From Kangiella shandongensis (lineage in GTDB: Bacteria; Pseudomonadota; Gammaproteobacteria; Enterobacterales; Kangiellaceae): a DNA stretch of 64,000 nucleotides. Shown here piece after piece: positions 39,601 through 47,057 of this stretch. Position numbers and translations under genes: made by a program. The stretch spans positions 62,001 to 126,000 of the forward strand of contig NZ_JACNML010000002.1 of NCBI RefSeq assembly GCF_020005365.1, given 5' to 3'. Under the pieces are notes generated by a model. It was not told the origin of the DNA and did not search any database. It saw only the letters and a list, made by a program, of their open reading frames with translations. How positions within the stretch are numbered: the first letter of the stretch is position 1; every line of letters starts with the position of its first letter.

Positions 39601-40178
39601 CGGTCAAGATTATCGCGTGTATGACGAATGCGGTTTTCAGTCTCACGACGGCGCTCTTTGTATTTCGAAATACCGGCGGCTTCTTCGAGAAAAATTCGTA
39701 ATTCGTGGGGTTTCGACTCAATGAGCTTGGAAATCATGCCCTGCTCGATAATGGCATAACTACGAGGCCCCAGGCCTGTACCTAAGAAAATATCGGTAAT
39801 ATCTTTACGGCGGCAACGAGTACCGTTTAGAAAATAAGTCGATTGAGCCTCCCGGTTAACCACCCGGCGCACAGAAATTTCATTATAATTGGCGTACTCG
39901 CCCTGTACCGTGCCATCAGTGTTATCAAATACCAGCTCAATACTGGCCTGACCAACAGGTTTTCGACCAGTTGAGCCATTAAAGATAACGTCGGTCATGG
40001 CATCACCGCGCAGGTTTTTTGCCGATGACTCCCCCATCACCCAACGAACAGCATCAATCAGGTTCGACTTACCACAGCCGTTTGGCCCCACCACCGAGGT
40101 CAAGTTGCTCGGAAAAGAAACCGTGGTTGGATCAACGAATGACTTAAATCCCGCTAGTTTTATTTGTTTTAGTCGCAT
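36681..40178 (-). CDS. smc: Chromosome partition protein SMC
   Basis: This 1165-residue ATPase organises and separates chromosomes with ScpA and ScpB. Walker A is GPNGCGKSN (about 32-40) and the ABC signature LSGGEKAL with Walker B MLDEVDAPLDDAN lies near the C-terminus (about 1070-1110); two coiled coils (about 165-500 and 660-1015) flank the hinge (about 515-640). Presence of SMC instead of MukB separates this organism from enterobacteria and fits many other gammaproteobacteria. It heads the smc-zipA-ligA unit; its promoter is expected in the 144-bp gap shared with cysZ. The sequence is intact. Confidence 0.97.
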   Translation of the reverse strand: MRLKQIKLAGFKSFVDPTTVSFPSNLTSVVGPNGCGKSNLIDAVRWVMGESSAKNLRGDAMTDVIFNGSTGRKPVGQASIELVFDNTDGTVQGEYANYNEISVRRVVNREAQSTYFLNGTRCRRKDITDIFLGTGLGPRSYAIIEQGMISKLIESKPHELRIFLEEAAGISKYKERRRETENRIRHTRDNLDRLNDLREELGKQLSHLKRQATSAERYKEYKAQERELKAQLAAIRWQEYHEKIESLDEAIHKMETEVEAKVADQRHSDAEIEKSRELHVELTDAHNEVQGRFYGIAADIARLEQAIEHARQQKSQLLEDKTQVEASLDKLRDQLKFDESKLEELMTELLQAEPDLEMNSEQVEEQQQQLNDLEEDMRLWQQEWDAFNQQASANAQKAEVEKTRIQHLESHLSRHQKRLEEIKEEIGQQESGPMESDLMKAAQELSIAEEQAERLEEEVTQAVEKINEYRHEQRQHNQKLEDTRRELRGLESRKLSLEAMQSAALGSDNEAAVAWMESNNLTNKSRLAQNLQVESGWEIAAETVLGQYLEAVVVDSVEEYASSLSGLASGSVLLVNAESSASPETGKLSDKVKGAESLNGALSHVLASDDLESALVQRQNLSAHESIITKDGVWLGKDWLRIARPSDNEAGILEREAELNDIYQKIEQQEAILEQLEETKEQLSEQLSESEETWQTKQSQLAQANKKHSELRASVGTQQAKLEQAQSRTERLKKEQQSIIEQVHDDEAALAKSRQLIEQLLDAMEQDSDKRDSLTAQREERRTQLEARRAQAREAKEAEQKLAIRVSALKAEVNSTRAGFERVNSQIGELTSRKVELENRLSSDKDPTEEYTIELEEALEKRLVVEEEMKQARNKLSEVDEKVRKLERLRHEAEQGAQGVRSRLEKLRMDWQEAKTRQNTQSEILRDAKKDVEEVLESLTVDANESDWLRQIEEVTGRIQRLGAINLAAIEEYKAAEERKVYLDSQNDDLEAALETLESAIRKIDHETRTRFKETFDKVNKGVQELFPKVFGGGHAYLELTGENLLDTGVAVMARPPGKRNSTIHLLSGGEKALTAISLVFSIFQLNPAPFCMLDEVDAPLDDANVGRYANLVKEMSEHLQFIAITHNKIAMETADTLLGVTMSEPGVSRVVSVDVDEAAALAAS

Positions 40179-40322
40179 TAATCTTTTACGTCTTATTCTC
40201 TCTAGGAATTAGCTTGTAAGGCTCTGTTACAATTTCAGGCTTATCCCGCCTTACAATCTAAAGCGTTTAAGTGTAAATTATTTTTCATCATTTAGCACAC
40301 AGTAAGTGTAAAAAATCATTGT

Positions 40323-41108
40323 ATGGCTCAAAATAGTTTTCAAGGTGCTCATTATTTAGCCAACGGCTTCCGTATGCTGTTGCAGAAAGGGATTAAACGC
40401 TATGTTTTCATACCCTTAGGTATTAACTTAGTTTTGCTTACTATCGCATTGATTTACCTCATAAATCAAATTTCTTATTGGGCCGCCTGGGTTGAGTCCA
40501 CGGTAACCGGCTGGGGCGCATGGGAATGGCTCGGAACGGCACTGGCCTGGCTCGTATGGCCGATCATCATTGTCGGCGCTGTATTGTTCGTCTTCTTCTT
40601 TTTCTCCATGCTCGCTAACTGGATCGCAGCTCCTTTCAATGGCTTACTGGCCGAAGCCGTTGAGCGTAAACTTCATGCGGCCGAAGGCCATAGCGATGCC
40701 CCCATCGAAGATCAGGGTTTTAAAGATTTAATCAAGGATACGCCCCGTCTCCTTAAAAGGGAATGGGTCAAGCTGAAATACTATATCCCACGGGCCATTT
40801 TGTGCTTACTGGTGCTGTTTATACCACTCATTGGCGCTATCGCCTTCCCCATTATCTGGTTCGTATTTAATGCCTGGATGATGTCGGTGCAATATGTCGA
40901 CTACCCCATGGATAACCACAAAATTGCCTTTGACGATATGCTGAAAACGCTACAGACCACCCGTAGCGGTACTTTAGGCTTTGGCAGCATGGTGATGTTG
41001 TGCACCATGGTTCCGGTTTTGAACATGTTAGTCATGCCCGCTGCGGTTTGCGGGGCCACTCAGTTATGGTACGAGAATTACCGAAGTAAACACTTATCGA
41101 AACAATAA
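40323..41108 (+). CDS. cysZ: CysZ-family sulfate transporter
   Basis: This 261-residue inner-membrane protein belongs to the CysZ/EI24 family, which takes up sulfate for cysteine synthesis in enterobacteria. Hydrophobic helices occur at about 28-48, 68-98, 152-182 and 215-240, with the family stretches IPLGINL and PRAILCLLVLFIPLIG. The opening GAHYLANGFRMLLQKGIKRYVFIPL is typical. The gene is divergent from smc, and a palindrome follows its stop. CysZ next to zipA-ligA is an E. coli arrangement too (cysZ-zipA-ligA), which supports the call. Confidence 0.92.
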   Translation: MAQNSFQGAHYLANGFRMLLQKGIKRYVFIPLGINLVLLTIALIYLINQISYWAAWVESTVTGWGAWEWLGTALAWLVWPIIIVGAVLFVFFFFSMLANWIAAPFNGLLAEAVERKLHAAEGHSDAPIEDQGFKDLIKDTPRLLKREWVKLKYYIPRAILCLLVLFIPLIGAIAFPIIWFVFNAWMMSVQYVDYPMDNHKIAFDDMLKTLQTTRSGTLGFGSMVMLCTMVPVLNMLVMPAAVCGATQLWYENYRSKHLSKQ

Positions 41109-41115
41109 CCAACTT

Positions 41116-41137
41116 GGGCGCGCTTTATAGCGCGTCC
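41116..41137 (+). terminator. Hairpin after cysZ
   Basis: GGGCGCGCT (41116-41124) pairs with AGCGCGTCC (41129-41137), with one G-U pair and loop TTAT, eight bases after the cysZ stop. The T tract is weak, so termination is plausible but not strong. Confidence 0.5.
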
Positions 41138-41162
41138 TACTTCATAACCTGATACTAAACAG

Positions 41163-43097
41163 CTAAGGCTCGAAAATCAGGAGTCCTGACTCCATTCCAG
41201 CGACATACACACCCTTGAGGTTGCTATGGACTTTGGCTGCACTGGCTGGCATTGGATGATCGTCGATTTCTCTTGGTGCGTGGGGTTTGCTGACATCAAG
41301 AACTCGAATATTATCCGAGTCAACCACATAAGCCTTATCACCAACAACACTGACATTATTTGCCCGGCGCTTTGTTTCAAAACGCCCCACAAGTCGCAGC
41401 TGTGCAGGACTGGAAGCATCTAAAATAGTGAGCCCTGTATAACCAGCAGCCACAAACGCGTACGGCCCCTGCACGGTAACGCCTCTAACTTCAAACTTGT
41501 TGTTTTTTATGTGATATTTCGAATAAACAATCGGCCTGCTTGGGTTAGACACATTAATGACCAGCAACCCCGCTTTACCCGCAGCCAGGTAAGCAAAGTC
41601 ACCAATGACAACGACTTCATAAGCATAGCCGCCATCGACCGAAACGGAAGCCACTTCTCTAGGGGCAGATGGCTCTGATAGATCAAGGATACGTAATCCA
41701 CCCTCACCATCAGCGATATACACCATATTCCTTAACACAAATATGTCTTCAGCATAGCCCGGAGTATCCAGCTCTGAAACAAGCTTTGGTTGTGAAGGAT
41801 TTGAAACATCAATCAGCTTATATCCAGCCCAATCATCCGCCACGTGAGCAAAAGGGCCGGCAACATCAACATCCAGCGCACGGTAAGTCTTTAATTCAGA
41901 CAAATCCACCGGACTCGAGTTATTAGAAACGTCGACAACTTTCAGCCCACGATAACCATTAGCGACATAAGCTATATGGCCCTGAGTATCGACTCCCCTG
42001 ACACGGCCAGCGGCTGAAAAATGTTTAATCACTTCTGGTTCGTTCGGATCTCTGACGTCCAGAATTTCCAGCCCTTGGTCACCATGCGCCAAGTAGGCAA
42101 TCTCATTATCAATAGTGACTGACTCAGAGCAGGTTGAATCCCACCAGGAACCTAACTTAACCGGGCTATTCGGATTGGAAACATCGACCACAATTAAACC
42201 AGCATCATTAGCCACTCCAGCGACATACACCATATTACCTTCGAGCCTGACGCGCTCAGCACCATAAATTAATGGCTGGATAGCAATTCGAACAGGGTTT
42301 TCCCGCTCGCTGACATCAAATATGTGCAAACCCGGCTTCTCATCATCCATATTAACCACATAGGCATGCTCACCGTCAGAGTCTACACCAGAAGCACTGC
42401 CTGTTATCTCATGTGAAGCGATCAATTGGGGACTAGTAAGATCAGACAGGTCTACAATTTGTAAACCATGGTCCTGACCCGCAGCAATAAAGGCTGTTTC
42501 ATGCACCACCACGACATCAAGAGCATAACCTCCAGACTTATAGCTATTAACTAAGCTTGGAGCTTCAGGATCAGAGACATCAATGATATGCAACCCAGCC
42601 CAACCAGCAGCTATATAGATATGGCCATTATTATAATGAATCGCTTTAATTTCGCTGTTTAACTCAACCTGACCACTCAGTTTTGGTTTATCTGGCTGCT
42701 CAATATTAATCACTCGCATCCAGCCAGAGCCATCGGCAAGATAGAGATAACCTCCTTCAATGAGCATATCTCTTACAACCCCATCGGTGCCAATAGATGC
42801 CACTTCCTGCCAGGCAACCGCATTACCACTTGAGTCTTTATCAACCTCTACCACTCTGACCGTCCCCGAAGAGCCGAAATACATATAATTTCCGGAAACG
42901 GCACTAGCGAAAACCGGCCCTTGATTCCACCGCCCTGTCATAGCCAAACCTACATTAGAACGAGACGTTTGAGGTGACGAAGAGTTGGTAGAACTTGAAG
43001 AAGCAACAGTAGAAGAAAAGCCCGCCAGCCCACCAAGAAACAGTAAAGCTAGCATGCTTACTTTGACCCTTTGACATAACACAAATAAATCCATCAT
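41163..43097 (-). CDS. Exported LVIVD-repeat beta-propeller protein
   Basis: This 644-residue protein has a signal peptide (about 10-34, core MLALLFLGGLAGF) and about 13 LVIVD repeats of roughly 42 residues with the pattern G-L-x-[IV]-[IV]-D-V-S-x-P-x-x-P, ending in a partial repeat. LVIVD repeats form beta propellers in surface or secreted proteins of marine bacteria; the ligand is not known. I start at the ATG at 43097, with AGGTGG seven bases upstream; a TTG two codons earlier is too close to it. It is 119 bp downstream of the collagen-like gene, behind a terminator. Confidence 0.85.
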   Translation of the reverse strand: MMDLFVLCQRVKVSMLALLFLGGLAGFSSTVASSSSTNSSSPQTSRSNVGLAMTGRWNQGPVFASAVSGNYMYFGSSGTVRVVEVDKDSSGNAVAWQEVASIGTDGVVRDMLIEGGYLYLADGSGWMRVINIEQPDKPKLSGQVELNSEIKAIHYNNGHIYIAAGWAGLHIIDVSDPEAPSLVNSYKSGGYALDVVVVHETAFIAAGQDHGLQIVDLSDLTSPQLIASHEITGSASGVDSDGEHAYVVNMDDEKPGLHIFDVSERENPVRIAIQPLIYGAERVRLEGNMVYVAGVANDAGLIVVDVSNPNSPVKLGSWWDSTCSESVTIDNEIAYLAHGDQGLEILDVRDPNEPEVIKHFSAAGRVRGVDTQGHIAYVANGYRGLKVVDVSNNSSPVDLSELKTYRALDVDVAGPFAHVADDWAGYKLIDVSNPSQPKLVSELDTPGYAEDIFVLRNMVYIADGEGGLRILDLSEPSAPREVASVSVDGGYAYEVVVIGDFAYLAAGKAGLLVINVSNPSRPIVYSKYHIKNNKFEVRGVTVQGPYAFVAAGYTGLTILDASSPAQLRLVGRFETKRRANNVSVVGDKAYVVDSDNIRVLDVSKPHAPREIDDHPMPASAAKVHSNLKGVYVAGMESGLLIFEP

Positions 43098-43172
43098 TTG
43101 CAAACCACCTTAATCATTCTTAAAGCTTAACAGTTTATCTATAGCACTATTAATTGCGTAAGTCTACGAGAA

Positions 43173-43196
43173 AAAGCCCAGCATACGCCGGGCTTT
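43173..43196 (-). terminator. Rho-independent terminator after the collagen-like gene
   Basis: On the minus strand the arms AAAGCCCGGC and GCTGGGCTTT pair around GTAT (one G-U) and are followed by TTTTC. It lies 20 bp after the collagen-like stop, so the LVIVD gene probably needs its own promoter. Confidence 0.8.
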
Positions 43197-43216
43197 ACTC
43201 ACTTCACGCGAGGGAC

Positions 43217-45169
43217 TTACTCAGTACCATCGGGGTCGATCAAGACACAGGCTGAGCCACCTTCGAAGTTACCACCATCAGTTTTGATGAACACGCTCAG
43301 GCTATCGAATAACTCTAACGAGTTGTTCGTGCTGAAGGTAATCTTACAAACACTCTTAACAGCAGTGTCATTCAAGATACATTGGTTATTTGGAGCCGAA
43401 CCAACTTGTTCACCACCTTGAGCGCCTCCGGCAGCATCATGGTACAAGACTGCAAAACCTGAAGCTGGATTATTACCCTGTGCCGCTTTAACTACTAGGG
43501 TTAGTACCTCGGCGTCGGCAGCGAATGGACTGATAACACCAACGCTATCGTGTGTTCCGGACTGTTGACCTAACCCCATGAACTTACCTTGTGTACCGAT
43601 AGTTTGGTCAGTACCAAAGCACATCAAGTTAGAACCAATTCCGTCGTCACCTGGGTCACCTTTCTCACCCTGAGGACCTACTTTACCTTGAGGACCTTGG
43701 GCACCAGTATCACCGGTATCACCTTTCTTGCCTTGAGGACCTTGTGGACCTGTATTACCAGTGTCACCTTTCTTACCTTGAGGACCTTGGTCACCGGTAT
43801 CACCTTTTAGCCCCATTTTACCTTGAGGGCCTTGGTCACCTTGAGGACCTATTTTACCTTGAGGACCTTGGGCACCAGTATCACCGGTATCACCTTTCTT
43901 ACCCTGTGGACCTTGGGCACCAGTATCACCGGTATCACCTTTCTTACCCTGTGGACCCTGGGCACCAGTATCACCTTGAGGACCTACTTTACCTTGAGGA
44001 CCCTGGGCACCAGTATCACCGGTATCACCTTTCTTACCCTGTGGACCTTGGGCACCTGTATCACCCTGAGGACCTATTTTACCTTGAGGACCTTGGGCAC
44101 CAGTATCACCGGTATCACCTTTCTTACCTTGTGGACCCTGGGCTCCATCTTGACCGGCAGGACCTTCTTTACCTTGTGGACCTTGAGCTCCGTCTTGTCC
44201 GGCAGGACCTTCTTTACCCTGTGGACCCTGGGCTCCATCTTGACCGGCAGGACCTTCTTTACCTTGTGGACCTTGAGCACCGGTATCACCTTGTTTACCC
44301 TGAGGACCTTGTGGGCCTGTGTCACCGGCATCCCCTTTCTTACCTTGAGGACCTTGGTCGCCCTGCTCACCTTTTTTACCTTGTGGGCCTTGAGGACCTT
44401 CAGGTCCTACCCCACCAAGGGTTAAATCGTAGAGATCCATCTCATCAACTGGACTACCTTCGTCTCCTACGTAATCGACTAGTTCAAAACTACCGAATAC
44501 GTCTCCTAAAAGGAGCGGTTCAGAGCAGGAAGTATGAATATTAAAGCTCTGCGATAGACCTCCTTCACTAAGCTCAACACTGAGTTCATTAGCTGATGGG
44601 TGATTTGACGTAAAAGTCACTGCATCACCAGGATAAATCATGCTAGGAAAAGACCATTTATTGCTTTGACTGGATAAACTAAGACTGGTAGCTCCTACCG
44701 CGCCTGTCATATCACCAGTACAAAAAGCATCTTGAGCATTAACTCCTGTACAGTCTGAAGGGTTGTAATCGAACGTTAAAGAGCTAGGTTTTGAACCACA
44801 AATATTGGTACCTTCAACGACTATTTTTAAGAGGTAGTCACCGGAAGGAACCGCTGGAGCACCGTTATTAACATAAGGTAAATCGACTACAATACATTGA
44901 AAATCCGTCGGGTCGAGCGGTGGTGCTGGGTTGAACTCCATGGTGGTACATGGGGTTTGATCCGCACTAATCACTAGTGGATCGGGGTGTGTACCAAAAT
45001 AAATACTTGGATCGTCAAACCCGGTTCCCCATATAACCAGATTCGTCGGTTCTGCTGCAGGGTAAGGTTGTACCTCATGTATTTTGGGGCCTGCAAAACT
45101 TAACTGCGAGCCTAAAAGCAGCCCTAGGGCCGCCCCCAGTTTCACAGCCATACGAAATGAATTTCTCAT
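43217..45169 (-). CDS. Exported collagen-like Gly-X-Y repeat protein
   Basis: This 650-residue protein has a signal peptide (1-26, cut after LSFA), a globular N-terminal part (about 27-250) with paired cysteines, a triple-helix region of roughly 85 Gly-X-Y triplets (about 252-510) and a globular C-terminal domain (about 515-650), also with cysteines. The repeats favour GPQGKKGDTGDTGAQ, a 15-residue unit, with GKEGPAGQDGAQGPQ and GKIGPQGDTGAQ variants. Without hydroxyproline, bacterial collagens rely on charged pairs such as K-G-D and K-G-E, seen here. It probably forms trimeric surface or secreted stalks. No anchor motif is visible. Confidence 0.9.
   Translation of the reverse strand: MRNSFRMAVKLGAALGLLLGSQLSFAGPKIHEVQPYPAAEPTNLVIWGTGFDDPSIYFGTHPDPLVISADQTPCTTMEFNPAPPLDPTDFQCIVVDLPYVNNGAPAVPSGDYLLKIVVEGTNICGSKPSSLTFDYNPSDCTGVNAQDAFCTGDMTGAVGATSLSLSSQSNKWSFPSMIYPGDAVTFTSNHPSANELSVELSEGGLSQSFNIHTSCSEPLLLGDVFGSFELVDYVGDEGSPVDEMDLYDLTLGGVGPEGPQGPQGKKGEQGDQGPQGKKGDAGDTGPQGPQGKQGDTGAQGPQGKEGPAGQDGAQGPQGKEGPAGQDGAQGPQGKEGPAGQDGAQGPQGKKGDTGDTGAQGPQGKIGPQGDTGAQGPQGKKGDTGDTGAQGPQGKVGPQGDTGAQGPQGKKGDTGDTGAQGPQGKKGDTGDTGAQGPQGKIGPQGDQGPQGKMGLKGDTGDQGPQGKKGDTGNTGPQGPQGKKGDTGDTGAQGPQGKVGPQGEKGDPGDDGIGSNLMCFGTDQTIGTQGKFMGLGQQSGTHDSVGVISPFAADAEVLTLVVKAAQGNNPASGFAVLYHDAAGGAQGGEQVGSAPNNQCILNDTAVKSVCKITFSTNNSLELFDSLSVFIKTDGGNFEGGSACVLIDPDGTE
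43650..44415. repeat. Tandem DNA repeats encoding the collagen-like region
   Basis: The DNA is built of 9-, 18- and mostly 45-base units, with near-identical blocks recurring in tandem (for example the units reading ACCAGTATCACCGGTATCAC on the plus strand). Three long nearly identical blocks of the GKEGPAGQDGAQ type lie at 44140-44290. Units keep the frame in multiples of nine bases, so gain or loss would change stalk length without a frameshift. Confidence 0.85.
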
Positions 45170-45782
45170 TGGAAAATCCCTCCACTGAATACCTATATTT
45201 AAATTAAACTTCGTTGCGCGACTTTAGCCATTTGCAAAGCTGAAGTTGGCAATCCTTTACCCATTACATCTCAATGCAAAATCGCATTAGTCAGTAATTC
45301 AAAATCCAATATATTAAGTCTTTTTTGCGCTGTCTATTGTCTAAAAATTAAACAATACATAGCTACTTATAGGGCTATATGCGGCTATTCTTGTAAGGTT
45401 GGTAAGAATTATTTACACTTAAAATGATTCTAGTGCTGTTGCTGTTTTTAAGCGGGGTCAGCAATGCAAATATGGAAGAAACGCAAATATGATCAATACC
45501 TTGACAGTTCTCAGTTTGAGGTATAACTGGGTCACATATTTTCCCCAGATTCGCTCTTAAGACAGCTAGTGCGTCAAGGATCTATACATTTTTTTGGTCT
45601 AACCAGTGACAAAAATTGCCAAAAAAAGTTAAATAAAATAGAAAAAAAATCGAAAAAGCTATCTATTTTTACCTCAGAACGTAAAAAAGGCTAAAGAAAG
45701 GTAAAAATCGTACTCAGTTTAAGGAAAGCCCAAACGTGTCTCCTTATAATTTACACGTAATAACAATAAGGATTGTTAACCC
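45170..45782. other. Divergent AT-rich gap before the collagen-like and REC-GGDEF genes
   Basis: This 613-bp gap should carry promoters for both divergent genes. It is AT-rich, with A-tracts near 45600-45720. It holds one tiny frame at 45424-45492 that reads like a signal peptide, described separately, and no longer gene. I could not select promoter boxes with confidence. Confidence 0.6.
45424..45492 (+). other. Signal-peptide-like 22-codon frame, possible gene relic
   Basis: ATG at 45424 begins MILVLLLFLSGVSNANMEETQI and stops at 45492. It has a hydrophobic core and an SNA cleavage-like site, but no good ribosome site. The ATG of a second short frame (23 codons) overlaps its stop. It could be a decayed exported-protein gene or a chance frame; no relative is recognised. 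Confidence 0.25.
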
Positions 45783-47057
45783 ATGAAAAAAATCATCATC
45801 GTGGATGACAGCAAGTTCTTTTGTGCTCTTGTTGAAAAGCAAATCATAGATAACTCCCCTTTCGGAGTTATTACTTGTAATACATTGGAAGAAGCAAAAA
45901 TTGTCCTGGCTCGTATTGATCAAGAAACGATTCATGCCTGCCTCATCAGTTATCGCCTGCGTGATACCGTTGATGGTGAGGCTGTCGAACTTTTTAGGAA
46001 ACATAAGCTTCCAACCCTGGTATTAATCAGCGATATCACCGCTCGACTTCGTACACGTTTTTGGCGTTTGAAGGTCATCGATTATTTTATTAAGAATGAT
46101 AAGCATGTAGTCAATGAAATCGTGGAGAGCATCAATCGCCTTAAACGCAACCCGAACAATAAAATTGTCATCGTCGAAGACTCTAAAACCTCAGCGAAAA
46201 TTTTACAAACCTTATTAGAAGTTCATGCTTACGACGTCATCCACTTTACCCGGCCAAGTGAAGCCTATGATTATGTTAAGTATCACCAGGACGTCAAGAT
46301 GGTGATCACGGACTACCACATGCCCGAAATGGATGGCTGTGAACTGACTCGACGCTTGCGCCATATCTATAGCAAGCAGGAACTGGCCATTCTCGGCGTA
46401 TCAGGAGCCGGACAAAGTTTAATGGCAGCCACTTTTTTAAAGCACGGTGCCGACGACTTTATCATTAAACAGTCGTTTCTGGCCGAAGAGTTCTACCTTC
46501 GGGTTAACTCTTACCTCGATCGCTTAAATACCTATCAGGAGTTGGCGACAGCTGCCAGTAACGACTTCTTAACCGGCATACCCAACCGCCGCCATTTTTT
46601 CAATGTCACAGATACCATGCATGACTCGATGGTGCGTCAAAATGCTGCCGTCACCTGCGCCATGATTGATATTGATAAATTTAAACAGGTTAACGATAAA
46701 TATGGGCATTCGATAGGTGATGTCGTACTCCGGGAAGTAGCTGGTATTCTTAGATCGTCGATCCGAAAATCAGACGTTGTCGCTCGCTTTGGAGGAGAAG
46801 AATTCTGTATGTACATGACCGGTATGCCTTCGGATCATGCGCAGGTATATTTTGAAAAACTCCGCCAGAAAATTAGCAACACCATTATTCGCGCCGAAGA
46901 GCACACACTACAGGTCACTGTCAGCATTGGTGTTTATTCAACCCTGAAAAAAGAACTCACCAGCATGATAGAAGAAGCCGATAAACGCCTTTATCATGCT
47001 AAAGAGTCAGGTCGTAACCGTGTTATAGATGATACATTAATGTTGACGGCAAACTAA
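45783..47057 (+). CDS. REC-REC-GGDEF response regulator (PleD-like order)
   Basis: This 424-residue cytoplasmic protein has two receiver domains (about 2-118 and 125-245) and a GGDEF domain (about 255-420). The second receiver is intact, with the phospho-acceptor Asp in VITDYHMPEMDG. In the first the acceptor position is Ser (ACLISYRL), although VDDS and the FIK lysine remain, so it is probably a non-phosphorylated partner domain, as in PleD-type proteins. The cyclase site is RFGGEEF and the inhibitory RxxD (RKSD) is present, so feedback inhibition is expected. No kinase gene is adjacent. Its 3' end overlaps hrpA by 4 bp on the opposite strand. Confidence 0.92.
   Translation: MKKIIIVDDSKFFCALVEKQIIDNSPFGVITCNTLEEAKIVLARIDQETIHACLISYRLRDTVDGEAVELFRKHKLPTLVLISDITARLRTRFWRLKVIDYFIKNDKHVVNEIVESINRLKRNPNNKIVIVEDSKTSAKILQTLLEVHAYDVIHFTRPSEAYDYVKYHQDVKMVITDYHMPEMDGCELTRRLRHIYSKQELAILGVSGAGQSLMAATFLKHGADDFIIKQSFLAEEFYLRVNSYLDRLNTYQELATAASNDFLTGIPNRRHFFNVTDTMHDSMVRQNAAVTCAMIDIDKFKQVNDKYGHSIGDVVLREVAGILRSSIRKSDVVARFGGEEFCMYMTGMPSDHAQVYFEKLRQKISNTIIRAEEHTLQVTVSIGVYSTLKKELTSMIEEADKRLYHAKESGRNRVIDDTLMLTAN

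Noticed and set aside
43650-44415. Regular repeats that could suggest a CRISPR array
   Set aside because: Units follow one another without unique spacers, are multiples of nine bases, and encode Gly-X-Y in frame. No cas gene is present.
43589-44544. Long open frames on the plus strand across the collagen-like region, one of 266 codons
   Set aside because: They are created by the Gly-rich triplet repeats of the minus-strand gene, give low-complexity Leu/Tyr or Thr/Leu repeats, and have no ribosome site.
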